The notes beneath the pieces are model-generated. The model saw nothing but the letters and a program-made list of their open reading frames with translations. It did not search any database and was not told where the DNA came from. This document shows positions 1 through 9,922 of a stretch of 64,000 nt of DNA, one piece after another. Source of the stretch: Leptodactylus fallax (taxonomy: Eukaryota > Chordata > Amphibia > Anura > Leptodactylidae); contig CAMRHE010000323.1 in assembly GCA_947044405.1 (NCBI GenBank), positions 2,036,501 through 2,100,500 of the forward strand, written 5' to 3'. Every line of letters starts with the position of its first letter. Positions within the stretch are counted from its first letter, which is position 1. A program made the translations under genes and the position numbers.

Positions 1-548
1 CCAATAAGACTTGAATGGTCTTTACTGTAGGACATTCCTGAGATTTGTAAAGATTTGTTGGAGATAGACGGCCCCTTCACTGTTATCAGACGCTGTGGTG
101 GGTACCACGTGAAGGCTCTGTGGTGCTGCAGGAAACCTAAAAATATACCCTAGTTCCTACTAGACTATATAATAGTCTTACTTTACTTCACTTTTTTGTT
201 TGTTGAAGCATTTACGGTTTTATAGAACTTCCTAAAAATCCCGGCTGATTTATACAATGAGTTCTATTATCCTTTATCATAAATGTACAATAAAAGCCAT
301 TTATTCTCCTCACATCATTTTTGACCTTTTCTCTTTTTTTAAGGCTTCTCCAATAAACTTTTTTTTTTTAATGTTTTTGTCTCCTCACATCTTCTTAGAT
401 TCATAGTTATAAATATATCTAGGTATTTCTAGAACTGTAATGGAAAAATAAAATTTCATTTAGTGTTTTATGTTGGTGATAACCGTTCCAGTAGTAATTC
501 TCGGTACTGTGTCGCGAGGCGGGGGATTTTAACCTCTTGAAGTGTAAC
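1..548. other. Unique-looking non-coding DNA
   Basis: No gene, repeat family or RNA gene recognised. The sequence is A+T-rich with short T-runs near 320-370 and no long open frame. Confidence 0.5.
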
Positions 549-600
549 ATCTCTGTAACGGAGGCAGCGATTGGTTAGGTTAGGGTCACCTGAATCAGTC
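549..600. repeat. Fragment of TTAA miniature element, family E
   Basis: The words ATCTCTGTAACGGAGGCAGC and GGTTAGGGTCACCTGAATCA match internal parts of the complete element at 37379-37707, but here they are brought together with the sequence between them missing. This looks like an old, internally deleted remnant. Confidence 0.5.
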
Positions 601-1412
601 TATAGAACAGTATAGCACTGTAGACTAGGCTGTCCTTTCTACCAAGACTCTTTTTAGGTCCTGCCAGAAAAGTAATCACCAGTGTGAACTGAGCCTTACT
701 GTTTGAGTTTTTCTCTTTCTGTGCTGTATTTCTTGCTGAATGACTCCTCCAGGTTAACGTATTGTATATTAGACTAATATTACTCTGTCTGCATCTTGTT
801 TATCTGGCCGGATCGCCTACGCCCATTTACCGCGTGAACGGTTCAGCTTATTACATGATCATTTGTGTACTAGATTACTTTGTTAATGACCATCCCCATG
901 TAAATGTGAAGGATGAGGGGCCTGGCTTCAGGAAAGGGGAAGCTCGTCTGCTCTGTGGTTTGTGGTCTTCTAATAAAATGCTTCGTCTGCTCATGAGCCG
1001 TAGGAATGGTGGAGAATGAAGTGCTGCGAAGGATGATGGATGTCAGGCTGGAGTGCGAACAAGCCTTCTGATGGCCGTGCGTGAGGCAGGGGGTCCTTGT
1101 ACGTCTTCTGCCAAGCCATGTGCAGATCAGCTCTATGACTTTTTAGGGCTAAAGTGAATTAAACTTCACACGTGCTTTGACTTTTTAGATCTAAGTGCAT
1201 AAGACTTAAAATCAAAAGTGCTTGTTATTTGCAAGGCACGGATCACTGCAGGTCTAAGTCTTGCCATGGCGTACGTCCAATTGTGGGAAAGAGGATCTCG
1301 CATTGAGCTTTATTCTCTGTGTGGACTGGGGCTTCATTGCCTTTTGTCTGCAGTAAAGCCCACAGTACCTGTACAGTCTACTTAATACTAATACTAATAA
1401 TACTCAGTACTA
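601..1412. other. Unique-looking non-coding DNA
   Basis: No recognisable feature. The open frame at 762-1019 (85 codons) begins with TTG, resembles no family I know and is of a length expected by chance. Confidence 0.5.
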
Positions 1413-1444
1413 ATATATGTGTATGTATGTTGTGTATGCGTATG

Positions 1445-1496
<52 letters not shown>

Positions 1497-1620
1497 ATTA
1501 TTATTATTTTTTTTTTTTTATTTTTTTTTTTTTTACACAATAAACATATATGTATATACACACTACACACACGTATATGTATGTATGTATTGTGTCTGTA
1601 ACATATAACAGCCATGATTA
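1413..1620. repeat. Compound microsatellite (TATG / AT / ATT / T)
   Basis: TATG-rich sequence is followed by an uninterrupted (TA)n at about 1447-1492, then (ATT)n, then T-runs to about 1534, then ACAC/TATG-rich sequence. The two flanks are roughly complementary (GTGTATG on the left, TATACACAC on the right), so the block forms a long imperfect inverted repeat. Confidence 0.9.
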
Positions 1621-1767
1621 AACACTATTAGAGTTTTCATTAAAAAAAAATTCTAATTTTTTCTTAAAGATGCTGTCTTGCCCCCCTTTTATTGTCCCCT
1701 TTTTAGTACATAAAGACATTGGAACTCACATATATGAACCCAATTGGCTTTTACTTAGGAGACCAAG

Positions 1768-1870
1768 CCCATCTGTATGTTACTTAGGCAGCCATTCTTT
1801 TGAATGGTCACCATGTAATACCTGATTTCCCCTGTAGTGGCCACCGCAGGGAAAATGTGTGGCTTCCTAT
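1768..1870 (+). repeat. Dispersed repeat, family M (copy 1)
   Basis: It shares GACCAAGCCC, CCATGTAAT and CCCCTGTAGTGGC with copies at 46275-46380, 9080-9125 and 31925-31965. The order of these words is kept but the copies are diverged. No terminal repeat or coding capacity is seen, so the class is unknown. Confidence 0.55.
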
Positions 1871-1950
1871 CGAGAAGAGTCGATCACCAGGAACTTCTTA
1901 AGCCAAGTCAAACTTTATTATCAGTAGGGGAATCTCTCTCAATGAGATTA

Positions 1951-2270
1951 AGGGCTTGTTCACACTAATTGATTCCATGCTATCTCCAAGTTGTAGTTGT
2001 TATACAGTACCTATAGCTCTGCTGCACCTTCATACACTGCAGATTTTATTCATGCCATATTTCACCAGAGTGAATATGTCGCCACATGGGCCTAAGCCTC
2101 CATACTACAGAACCATCGGGGACTCTTTGTGCCTCCATGTACCGTATCTGGACTAAAAGTAATGAAAAAGTTTGTGTGGTGTGTTTGATCTGTTTATTTA
2201 GGCATGGCTTGCAATGCCATGAACACGTGACCACTCCTAAGGGGGCGCCAATGACTGTGTGAACAGGTTT
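1951..2270. mobile_element. Candidate palindromic miniature element
   Basis: The left end GGGCTTGTTCACACTAATTG and the right end CAATGACTGTGTGAACAGG are imperfect inverted repeats. TTAA precedes the left end at 1948-1951. No open frame of note lies inside. It is probably a non-autonomous DNA element; the borders are approximate. Confidence 0.45.
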
Positions 2271-2599
2271 ATAACAGTCAATTTTTGGCAAAGGGTGAGG
2301 ATAGCGCTATTAAATAAAACAAAGGACCGTGGACAAAAGAGTTGGCTTCATGAGATTACATTACTCACCCAGCTAAAGCATCCAGTATTCTTACCATTAT
2401 CTGTGCTGGCTATCTGACAAGGCCGGAGTAATGTAAGGTCACAGGAAACCCAAACCGTCCCGAACTCCGCATCCTCTTCGGAAATTAAAAACCTTGATGG
2501 GCAAGATGATGTTTAGCGTTACCTTGAAGCTAGCAATTTATTTATTTTTTTTTAAGTTAATATCTTGACCACCATACCCTGTTTTTGGGTGTATGTTAC
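2271..2599. other. Unique-looking non-coding DNA
   Basis: No feature recognised between the miniature element and the left end of the first Tc1 transposon. There is a short T-run near 2541-2553. Confidence 0.5.
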
Positions 2600-2601
2600 T
2601 A

Positions 2602-2640
2602 CAGTCATGGCCAAAAGTTTTGAGAATGACACAAATATTA
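2602..2640 (+). repeat. Left terminal inverted repeat of DD35E element
   Basis: It begins with CAGTCATGG directly after the TA target duplication and pairs with 4130-4168 with one mismatch (GACAC here, GATAC in the other arm). Confidence 0.93.
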
Positions 2641-2778
2641 TATTTTCACATGATCTGCTGCCCTCTGGTTTTTATGTGTGTTTGTCAGATGTTTTTATCA
2701 CATACAGAAATAGAATTGCATTCATATTATGAGTAACAGAAGCTTATATTGACAGTTAGAATGAGTTAATGCAGCAAG

Positions 2779-3795
2779 TCAGTATTTGCAGTGTTGACCC
2801 TTCTTCTTCAGGACCTCTGCAATTCTCCCTGGCATGCTCTCAATCAACTTCTGGACCAAATCCTGACTGATAGCAGTCCATTCTTGCAGAATCAATGCTT
2901 TAATTTTGTCTGAATTTGTTGGTTTTTGTTTGTCCACCCGTCTCTTGATGATTGACCACAAGTTCTCAATGGGATTAAGATCTGGGGAGTTTCCAGGCCA
3001 TGGACCCAAAATCTCTATGTTTTGTTCCCTGAGCCATTTAGTTATCACCTTTGCTTTATGGCAAGGTGCTCCATCATGCTGGAAAAGGCATTGTTGAGCG
3101 CCAAACTGCTCTTGGACGGTTGGGAGAAGTTGCTCTTGGAGGACATTCTGGTACCATTCTTTATTCATGGCTGTGTTTTTAGGCAAGACTGTGAGAGAGC
3201 CGATTCCCTTGGCTGAGAAGCAACCCCACACATGAATGGTTTCAGGATGCTTTACAGTTGGCATGAGACAAGACTGGTGGTAGCGCTCACCTCTTCTTCT
3301 CCGAATAAGCTGTTTTCCAGATGTTCCAAACAATCGAAAAGGGGATTCATCAGAGAAAATGACTTTCCCCCAGTCCTCAGCAGTCCACTCCCTGTACCTT
3401 TTGCAGAATATCAGTCTGTCCCTGATGTTTTTCCTGGAGAGAAGTGGCTTCTTTGCTGCCCTCCTTGAGACCAGGCCTTGCTCCAAGAGTCTCCGCCTCA
3501 CAGTGCGTGCAGATGCACTCACACCTGCCTGCTGCCATTCCTCAGCAAGCTCTGCACTGCTGGTAGCCCGATCCCGCAGCTGAAACACTTTTAAGAGACG
3601 GTCCTGCCGCTTGCTGGTCTTTCTTGGGCGCCCTGGAGCCTTTTTGGCACCAATGGAACCTCTCTCCTTGAAGTTCTTGATGATGCGATAGATTGTTGAC
3701 TGAGGTGCAATCTTTCTAGCTGCAATACTCTTCCCAGTTAGGCCATTTTTGTGCAGTGCAATGATGACTGCACGTGTTTCTTTAGAGATAACCAT
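2779..3795 (-). CDS. Tc1/mariner transposase (DD35E), intact
   Basis: Transposase that would bind its own terminal repeats in the nucleus and cut and paste the element into TA sites. I chose the ATG at 3795 (protein MVISKETRA..., 338 residues), because the frame upstream opens only with GTG and all Tc1-like similarity starts here. Visible parts: an N-terminal helix-turn-helix region (about residues 3-50), a GRPR motif (about 55-58) between the two DNA-binding halves, a second helix-turn-helix (about 70-115), and an RNase H-fold catalytic domain with D149 (FSDES), D241 (QHDGAPCHKAK) and E277 (NSPDLNPIENLW). There are 35 residues between the second D and the E, against 34 in Sleeping Beauty. 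The glycine-rich GGGS box is absent (VKHPETIHVWG in its place). There are no stops or frameshifts, and length is normal for the family. Activity is inferred from intactness only. Confidence 0.95.
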   Translation of the reverse strand: MVISKETRAVIIALHKNGLTGKSIAARKIAPQSTIYRIIKNFKERGSIGAKKAPGRPRKTSKRQDRLLKVFQLRDRATSSAELAEEWQQAGVSASARTVRRRLLEQGLVSRRAAKKPLLSRKNIRDRLIFCKRYREWTAEDWGKVIFSDESPFRLFGTSGKQLIRRRRGERYHQSCLMPTVKHPETIHVWGCFSAKGIGSLTVLPKNTAMNKEWYQNVLQEQLLPTVQEQFGAQQCLFQHDGAPCHKAKVITKWLREQNIEILGPWPGNSPDLNPIENLWSIIKRRVDKQKPTNSDKIKALILQEWTAISQDLVQKLIESMPGRIAEVLKKKGQHCKY

Positions 3796-4129
3796 GGTTA
3801 ACAGAAGAGAAACAATGATGGCAAGCACCAGCCTCCTTTTAAAGTGTCCAGTGGTGTCATTCTTACTTAATCATGACAGATTGATCTCCAGCCCTGTCCT
3901 CATCAACACCCACACCTGTGTTAATGGAGCAATCACTGAAACGATGTTAGGTGGTCCTTTTAAGGCAGGGCTGCAATGATGTTGAAATGTGTTTTGGGGG
4001 ATAAAGTTCATTTTCTAGGCAAATATTGACTTTGCAAGTAATTGCTGTTAAGCTGATCACTCTTTATAACATTCTGGAGTATATGCAAATTGCCATTAGA
4101 AAAACTGAAGCAGTAGACTTTGTAAAAAT

Positions 4130-4168
4130 TAATATTTGTATCATTCTCAAAACTTTTGGCCATGACTG
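4130..4168 (-). repeat. Right terminal inverted repeat of DD35E element
   Basis: It ends GGCCATGACTG, followed directly by TA, and is complementary to 2602-2640. Confidence 0.93.
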
Positions 4169-4194
4169 TATGTTAAGGCTGGCTTTTTTAATAT

Positions 4195-4200
4195 TTATTT

Positions 4201-4266
<66 letters not shown>

Positions 4267-4275
4267 ATATATGCG
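4195..4275. repeat. A-run and (AT)n / (GT)n microsatellite
   Basis: An A-run from about 4200 passes into an uninterrupted (AT)n to about 4255 and then a short (GT)n. It begins about 30 bp after the Tc1 right end. Confidence 0.9.
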
Positions 4276-4419
4276 CACACATACACGGTTAAGGCTCCAT
4301 AATTCTCTGCTATTGTAGTGGTCCATGTGTCCATTGCTCTGATCCTCTAATAGACAATCCTAACGCAGATGTAAACATAACCTTATATGTATGTGAGTGC
4401 AATACATATGTAATATTTT

Positions 4420-4600
4420 ACATTTTTTTTTTTTTTTTTTTTTATATAATTTTATTTTTTATGCATCTTTATCACCCTTACAGAACATGTGCGTGTGTGT
4501 ATATGTCTATGTGGAATATAAATATATATGTATATTAATTTTAGCTCATCTCTACGTATGTATGTGTATATATATGTATGTATGTATGTGTGTATATGTA

Positions 4601-4690
<90 letters not shown>
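4420..4690. repeat. Compound microsatellite (T, TATG, TG, TA)
   Basis: A T-run at about 4422-4443 is followed by TATG-rich sequence, an uninterrupted (TG)n at about 4606-4644 and a (TA)n at about 4645-4685. The long reading frames here are pure dipeptide translations of the repeats and are not genes. Confidence 0.92.
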
Positions 4691-4695
<5 letters not shown>

Positions 4696-5630
4696 ATAAT
4701 ATTTTTGTTGTGTAGTACACCGCTCGGCCCTGGTGGTCACCTTACTGCTTGAGTGCCTATGGATCTGCTGACACGAACAAGAGAGGGTAGAATTAATGGG
4801 CTCGTGTCATCCAGGCATCGTCAGTTTCCATGGCGACGGCTCAGTTATGGCTTATTGGCCTGCTCCTGTATGATTAATATTAGCTGTGGACACTCGGGTG
4901 GAAGAAAAGCAGATTAAGTCAATTTAAAGACGACAGTTATTGTGGCCATTATGTTATGTAGTACGAGGCCTCCACGTCCAGCCACAAATGTAGATTTTTA
5001 CAGCTTGTCTCGTTCAGTTTGTAAACCTTGTGACTGTCTAAAAATCAATATTTACTAGCGTTGGGCTCGTGACTTGTAAATGGTTTTTTTCCTAATAAGT
5101 TGCGTTTGGTTTGTTTTTTGGCTCCATAAATAGAATGGAGATGGCACTGTAATACTCGGTGTAGCATGGCTCGGCTGCTGCAGCCACTTTAGGAGAAAGT
5201 CGTTTACATTATTAATCTCCATCTCATTCCATTCCCTTTGATATAGTTTTGTTCCGAGCCACCTGCTGATAGAAGAGAGGAATCGCTCTTTAATATGGCA
5301 TGTTTTGACATGGAGCGTCTTGCGCAAACATAAATTAAAGTCGTATTTCTCATTTGCAGACCTGGCAGTAAGTGATCCATGGTGTACAAACAAAAAAAAA
5401 TTGGATCCGCCATGGCGCACGTAATAGTTGGCGATGGGATATGAGCAATATTAACCCCTTTTATCCATCTCTTGACGTTTTCATTTGGTTGTTGTGCAGG
5501 TTGTAGTATTTGAGGTTGCTTAGCAAACACTTGACTTCCCGTCTCGTTCACTACCATCTCAGGTAGCCTTACATACAGAAATGGTCATGGAAAGGTCTAT
5601 CTGATACAGTAGACTGAAAACTTACGGTGC
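4691..5630. other. Unique-looking non-coding DNA
   Basis: No family recognised. The stretch around 4830-4970 is of mixed composition without simple repeats and contains TTAAT/TTAAA words, the look of sequence that may be conserved, but nothing proves it. Open frames at 5055-5420 and 5204-5557 (121 and 117 codons, minus strand) resemble nothing I know. Confidence 0.45.
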
Positions 5631-5639
5631 ACAAACTTA

Positions 5640-5812
5640 TTTTAGGTACTTTATCAGTCACCCGGAACCATAAGAAGAATAGTTTAGGAAGTTTGTGTCA
5701 TGCTTGTAGGTGGGTCTCGAAGAGAAGCTGTCGCCATAGGCTTGGGCACCTCCGAAATAACTCCTCAACCTCTAATTGGTGAACATAAGGGCTTCCTGTA
5801 TCTAAACTTTAG
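5640..5812 (+). repeat. Diverged local duplication, copy 1
   Basis: It matches 6026-6172 in order: TTTTAGGTA..TTATCAG, CACC.GGAA, AAGAAGAATGGT-like, AGAGAAG, then GGTGAACA. The copies are well diverged, about 385 bp apart and in the same orientation. No termini or coding sequence. Confidence 0.5.
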
Positions 5813-6025
5813 GAAAGTTGCCGTTTACAGCAGGGGTTTTGGAATCAGAGTTGGGGATAGTTTAGGGTGCATCATTTATTGCCTACTAGGAGTTTAGCAC
5901 TAGGTTTTTCATGAATTAGAGGAGCTTCCGATTGACCATGGCTGTCAGCGCTTCATGAGTCAGAGTAAAACTATGGAAAACTAGGAGTCTGAGTCGGTGG
6001 TTTGGCCTACCTACTCCATAGCCCA

Positions 6026-6172
6026 AGTTTTAGGTCCCTTATCAGGCACCAGGAAGCATGAGAAGAATGGTGCAGGAAGTCAGAGGTGGGGCATCTTGTA
6101 GAGAAGAGAATCTACTAAATGACTCTAGGTGGTGAACAAAAGTTTGGAAAGTCTGATGTTTCCTTGGAGGTC
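6026..6172 (+). repeat. Diverged local duplication, copy 2
   Basis: Second copy of the segment at 5640-5812, in direct orientation. It shares TTTTAGGT..CTTATCAG, GAGAAGAATGGT and GGTGGTGAACA. Confidence 0.5.
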
Positions 6173-6416
6173 CCTTTTTGCTACAACATCTTCCTGGAGA
6201 GATTCCAATACGGTACTGAAGAATTATAAATTCCATAGTCTCTTAATAGGTTTGGGAAAGCATCTCAGGGGGTTGGGGGTTCTCACGGAGAAGATCCAGT
6301 GGTCTCCTGTGGAAGCTTTATTTTTGGATGGAGTGTGCAAGTTGGCTCTTGTTCGCCAAACCAAAGACTCATCTGTTCTGAAAAATATCTTCAAAAAGGA
6401 CTATCCTTCTGCTCAG

Positions 6417-6651
6417 TAAGGCTACCTTCACATGACCGAGCTGATTCTTGTCAGTGGTTTTTATTTTATTTTTTTTCACGGCCAAGTCAACATCAGCATG
6501 GCATCCTTTTTCTTTCACCGACTCATTGACTTTTAGTGAGAGAGTCAGGGCCATGAAAACGGAGCTGTCAAATGGTAGAGCATGCTATACTTTTTCACAG
6601 ATCAAGGGCAGTACTGACCCCTTAACATGGGTAGTGTGACTAGAGCCTAAC
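6417..6651. mobile_element. Palindromic miniature element, family H (copy 1)
   Basis: The left end AAGGCTACCTTCACATGACC and the right end GGGTAGTGTGACTAGAGCCT are inverted versions of one another. The same end type (AGGCTAGGTTCACAC) bounds the elements at 35691-35902 and 59897-60048. Non-coding. Confidence 0.6.
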
Positions 6652-7410
6652 TCCTATTCTGTACGCCGTCTCCAATGTCGGCCCAACAACCACTTATGGT
6701 CTATTTGGCATATTCGTCCACTTTACTATGAATTGGAATGTTTCCTTAAGTGCCTGATGTGTATTAACCTCTAACATACCAACTTTACCATGTTCTAAAG
6801 TCCAAACGGCATGATCCCGCTTTACCCCCTGCTGCACTTCACTTTATAGGGACAGATTTTTCCCATCCTAACTCTTACTTAATTGGTTGGGGTCAAGCAG
6901 AGGTTGTGGTTGTATTAAGTGAGGACTGAGCGCATGAGTGAGCACTAAGTCGGGATCCGGCAGTGTCACATGACTACCGCCCCCTCCTGTTTGGTTGATA
7001 TATGTGCGGGTCGGTAAGGACTTTCTTGAAATATTTACTTTTCTATGTTTTTGGATTGACTAGGGAAGGAGTAATAACAGACGTCTCCCACAGCGCGGAG
7101 TAAAGGGAGTCTTATTTATGTAGTCGTGTGGTTATGGAAAGTTACTGAGCGCCGCTTCTCAGATATTCCCACAGGGAGGGAACATTTAGTTTTGAATATT
7201 TTTGAATCTAGTTTTGCAATGGAGTTGTGACCACTTGTCATGGAATTCCGACTGTAGCCTGTGTTTGCACTGTAAATAATCGGCGACTAATGGGGTTTTT
7301 TGTTTCGTTTGAAGGGGTTGTACAAAATTTAAAAAAAAAGACAAAATACTAAAAAAAAAAAAAAAAAAAAAAAAAATCCCCCAGTGTTTTGTATTACATT
7401 CATAATTGAA
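6652..7410. other. Unique-looking non-coding DNA with an A-run
   Basis: No gene recognised. Poly-A runs are at about 7330-7339 and 7352-7376. The A-run could be the tail of an old retroposed copy, but no recognisable element precedes it. Confidence 0.45.
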
Positions 7411-7580
7411 AATACAGTAGACCTCTCCAAGAGACAACATCTTTAAGAGTACCCTTTTATCCAGACCACGTTTTCTCTGCTGGATTTTTAGTTTTCTATA
7501 TTAACCATCTTCTTTGAGACGACCATCCCTAGAAGACCGCTTTTTAATTTAATTTTGGGTGGTCATCTCAGAGCCATGTT
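7411..7580 (+). repeat. Dispersed repeat, family L (copy 1)
   Basis: Co-linear with 38121-38290: both hold CTCTCCAA, GACCACATTTTCT-like, TTTTCAGTTTT-like, ACCATCTT, CCCTAGAAGACCGCTTTTTA and AATTTTGGG. The left end here is TA followed by CAGTAGACCTCTCCAAGAGA, an end of the pogo/Tigger style, so a TA-targeting DNA element is possible. The right end is not clear. Confidence 0.6.
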
Positions 7581-7611
7581 CCCTCTCCTCTGCCTCACAG
7601 TCCTGTATAGG

Positions 7612-7908
7612 ACCAAGGACCAGGATAACAGGGACTGCGCAGGACCAGTGAAATTAGGGCAAAATCTTTTATTTAAGGAGATAAGACACAACGCGTTTCG
7701 GGGTCTTTAATAACCCTTTTCAAGTGTGTACTTGAATTATAGGTCCCTAGATACTTGCCTCACCCCTGGTGGACCTATAATTCAAGTACACACTTGAAAA
7801 AGGGGTATTAAAGACCCCGAAACGCGTCATGTGTTTTATTTCCTGAAATAAAAGATTTTGCCCTAATTTCACTGGACCTGCGCAGTCCCTTTTATCCTGG
7901 TCCTTGGT
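7612..7908. repeat. Large near-perfect inverted repeat
   Basis: The left arm 7612-7746 is the reverse complement of the right arm 7771-7908, with only scattered mismatches and a few small gaps, around a 24-bp spacer. Each arm holds CCCCGAAACGCGT, ATAAAAGATTTTGCCCTAAT (or its complement) and CAGTGAAATTAGGGC. The layout is that of two copies of one dispersed repeat inserted head to head, or of one very palindromic element. Its transcript would form a long hairpin. Confidence 0.9.
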
Positions 7909-9060
7909 ACTATACTCTGTTTACACCTTTCATGGTATCACAGTGACAGCTGCAGCCTCCAGTCCTTTCCTGTTTTGGTTCCTTACACCTCTTGTTGTTG
8001 TTTTACCCCTAAAAAGGTGAGGAGCCATTTTTTACTATTTGGATCATTGTGTCTAACGATACTACACTATGTATTGCTCGGTGTCTCTACCTTTGTCGTT
8101 CACAGTCCTGTAACAGGCTGAAGCAGGAGCCTCTCCCCCCTGCTTTTCTGTAGTAGATTTAAGGTTTAAGCCCCACCCCCTCCATCCAGCTTAAGATGGA
8201 GCAGATCAGCAGTAGATTAACCCCTTTGCCCTGCAGGATTTCTACAATACAATGTGTCTCGCTCATGCAGAAAATTCTGCAGACTGACAACGAGGCTTAT
8301 TATATTTCTAGTTTTTGTTTTATTCCTTTAAGTCTATGTTCCCACTGCTTCTAGATTTAGTTCTGTACTGTTTTTAGGTGGCTTTTCGACAGTCAGAATA
8401 GTGTTAATGGCTCCATAGATGGGAAGTGACAGTGTTGATTTTTACGGTAGGAAATGTTTTTGTTTTTTGTTTTTTTCCCCATCAGTAAAGCCGTTATTGT
8501 AGCTAGGTATCTCCGCGCGGAGATGGACAATTTATAGGAATGTTTTTGTAGGATTTGTTAGGGATAATTGTGGCTACTTGGCTCCTGTCACGGAAATAGA
8601 CAGTGGCCTCTAGAGAGTTGCTTCCAGGCCTTGTGGTGTCTGAGACACAGCAGGCAATTAATGATTCTGTCTGTGCGTATTCCACTTGTACCATAGATAA
8701 CCGTTAGCACGTGAAATGAGATCCACTTGTAGCCGACTTGTCCCAGTTATGTGGAGGAAGCCTCTCGCTGCGGCACCTGTCCCTCATTCCTGTGCTATGT
8801 ATGTTCTGCTGGCAAAGCTCCGTGCTACTTAGATGTCACAACAGAATGACGAGCCAAGGCTTTTACAACTGTACGTCCCTCTATATCCCTGCCCGTTACA
8901 TCATAGCTGGCTGTCGGATTTAGCTCTGTGTTGACGGAACAATGTATATAAAAGGGGTTTAGAAAACGTATACCTCATTAGGGAACTCTTCATTGAGTTA
9001 TAAAGAGTGTCACTTGCTTTAAAGGACCTTTACTGACCTCCATTATACAAACTGAATAAT
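7909..9060. other. Unique-looking non-coding DNA
   Basis: No feature recognised. A T-rich patch lies at about 8455-8480. Frames at 8503-8694 and 8738-8923 are short and unlike known proteins. Confidence 0.45.
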
Positions 9061-9079
9061 TTAAATGGACATGGTGTAA

Positions 9080-9125
9080 TGCTTGATTTCTCCTGTGGTG
9101 GCACTGCAGAGAAACTGAATGCTTA
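9080..9125 (+). repeat. Dispersed repeat, family M (short copy)
   Basis: It contains CTTGATTTCTCCTGTGGTGG and CACTGCAGAGAAA, matching the core of the copies at 1768-1870 and 46275-46380. Confidence 0.5.
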
Positions 9126-9179
9126 AAGGCAGGTTTTTATTACAGATTAGAGCTGATCGCTAGGGTCTCAGGACACATT

Positions 9180-9537
9180 GGGGGAATTTATTTAGACTGG
9201 CACATCATGGCACTGGCACTCTTTGTTGTGAGCGTTGGCATCAGATTTAGGCGGGTGTGGCCAGAATTGAATTATATGCCAGTTGGGGATTGGCATAGAT
9301 TTTTGGTATAATTTAGGCAAGTTTTCTGCCACCCGTTATTTAAAAAAAAAAAAATCTGACGGCGTCTCTTGCCAGTATTGATCCTTGTCCTGCCCTCTTT
9401 TCTCAAAAATAGCCATCAGGGTGGAAAAATGGAAAAAGTAGCACATTTTTGGCGGAAACTATTGTGCGGCAAACATCTGCCACTTTTTACGCCAGAAAAC
9501 TGATGTGACTAGATAAGTAAATTCCCACCAGTGTGAA
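9180..9537. mobile_element. Palindromic miniature element (GGGGAATTTA ends)
   Basis: The left GGGGGAATTTATTTAGACTG and the right AGATAAGTAAATTCCC are inverted. Inside, TGGCACATCATGGC is matched by GCCAGAAAACTGATGTGACT near the right end. Non-coding; an A-run lies in the middle at about 9342-9354. The class is a widespread frog repeat in my recollection. Confidence 0.6.
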
Positions 9538-9580
9538 CAGCTTACTGTCGAGAAAACATAAGTCAGGTTTTTTCCATTCC

Positions 9581-9922
9581 TTAGAAGACGACCTTTTCAC
9601 CACCTCTGCCAACTCCAACTCTTAGCATCCTTCATTCCATTGATTCCATCACAGTAGGAATTTTTTCTCTAGCCCTCGCCATTCCTGAGCAATCATTTTG
9701 GGTATTTTAACTACAATCATGCTCTCTGACAGGTGGGCGGTCCTGGGCTGGAACAGACAGCCCAGCACCGCCCACCTATCAGAAGAGCGCATGATTGTGC
9801 TGAAAGTTACAGAAAGAATTGCTCAGGAATGGTGAACGCTAGAGAAAGAAATGCCAACTGTCCCGGAAGTTGCGACAATCGAAGGATGGCGAGAGATCAA
9901 GATGGTGAAAGGTTCTCTTTAA
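9581..9922. mobile_element. Palindromic TTAA element, family C (copy 1)
   Basis: A foldback element: ATTCCTGAGCAATCATTTTG on the left is matched by AATTGCTCAGGAATGG on the right, and GGTGGGCGGTCCTGGGCTG by CAGCCCAGCACCGCCCACC around the centre. The right end is CTCTTTAA (TTAA at 9919-9922); the left end TTAGAAGACGACC is a mutated form. Other copies are at 42020-42387, 47308-47702 and 58118-58533. The 69-codon frame inside is not a gene. Confidence 0.8.

Larger units (their letters stand above)
2602..4168 (-). mobile_element. Complete Tc1/mariner transposon, DD35E type
   Basis: The element is 1,567 bp and flanked by TA on both sides (2600-2601 and 4169-4170). The 39-bp outer terminal inverted repeats (2602-2640 and 4130-4168) start CAGTCATGGCCAAAAGTTTT and differ at one position. 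Weaker similarity continues inward: GCAAGTCAGTATTTGC near 2773-2788 matches the complement of sequence near 4019-4036, as expected for an IR/DR arrangement. One uninterrupted transposase frame lies on the minus strand. Intact ends, intact frame and clean TA duplication suggest a young insertion. The spacing of the catalytic residues points to the vertebrate DD35E ('Traveler') group rather than classic DD34E Tc1; the group name is from memory and needs a phylogeny. Confidence 0.93.

Noticed and set aside
4552..4740. Coding potential in the TG/TA microsatellite
   Set aside because: The frames translate to alternating two-residue repeats on both strands, a trivial result of the dinucleotide repeat.
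5055..5557. Two overlapping minus-strand frames of about 120 codons
   Set aside because: They overlap in different frames, have no known motifs and lack gene context.
7352..7376. Poly-A tail of a processed pseudogene
   Set aside because: No coding or known RNA sequence lies upstream of the A-run and no flanking duplication was seen.
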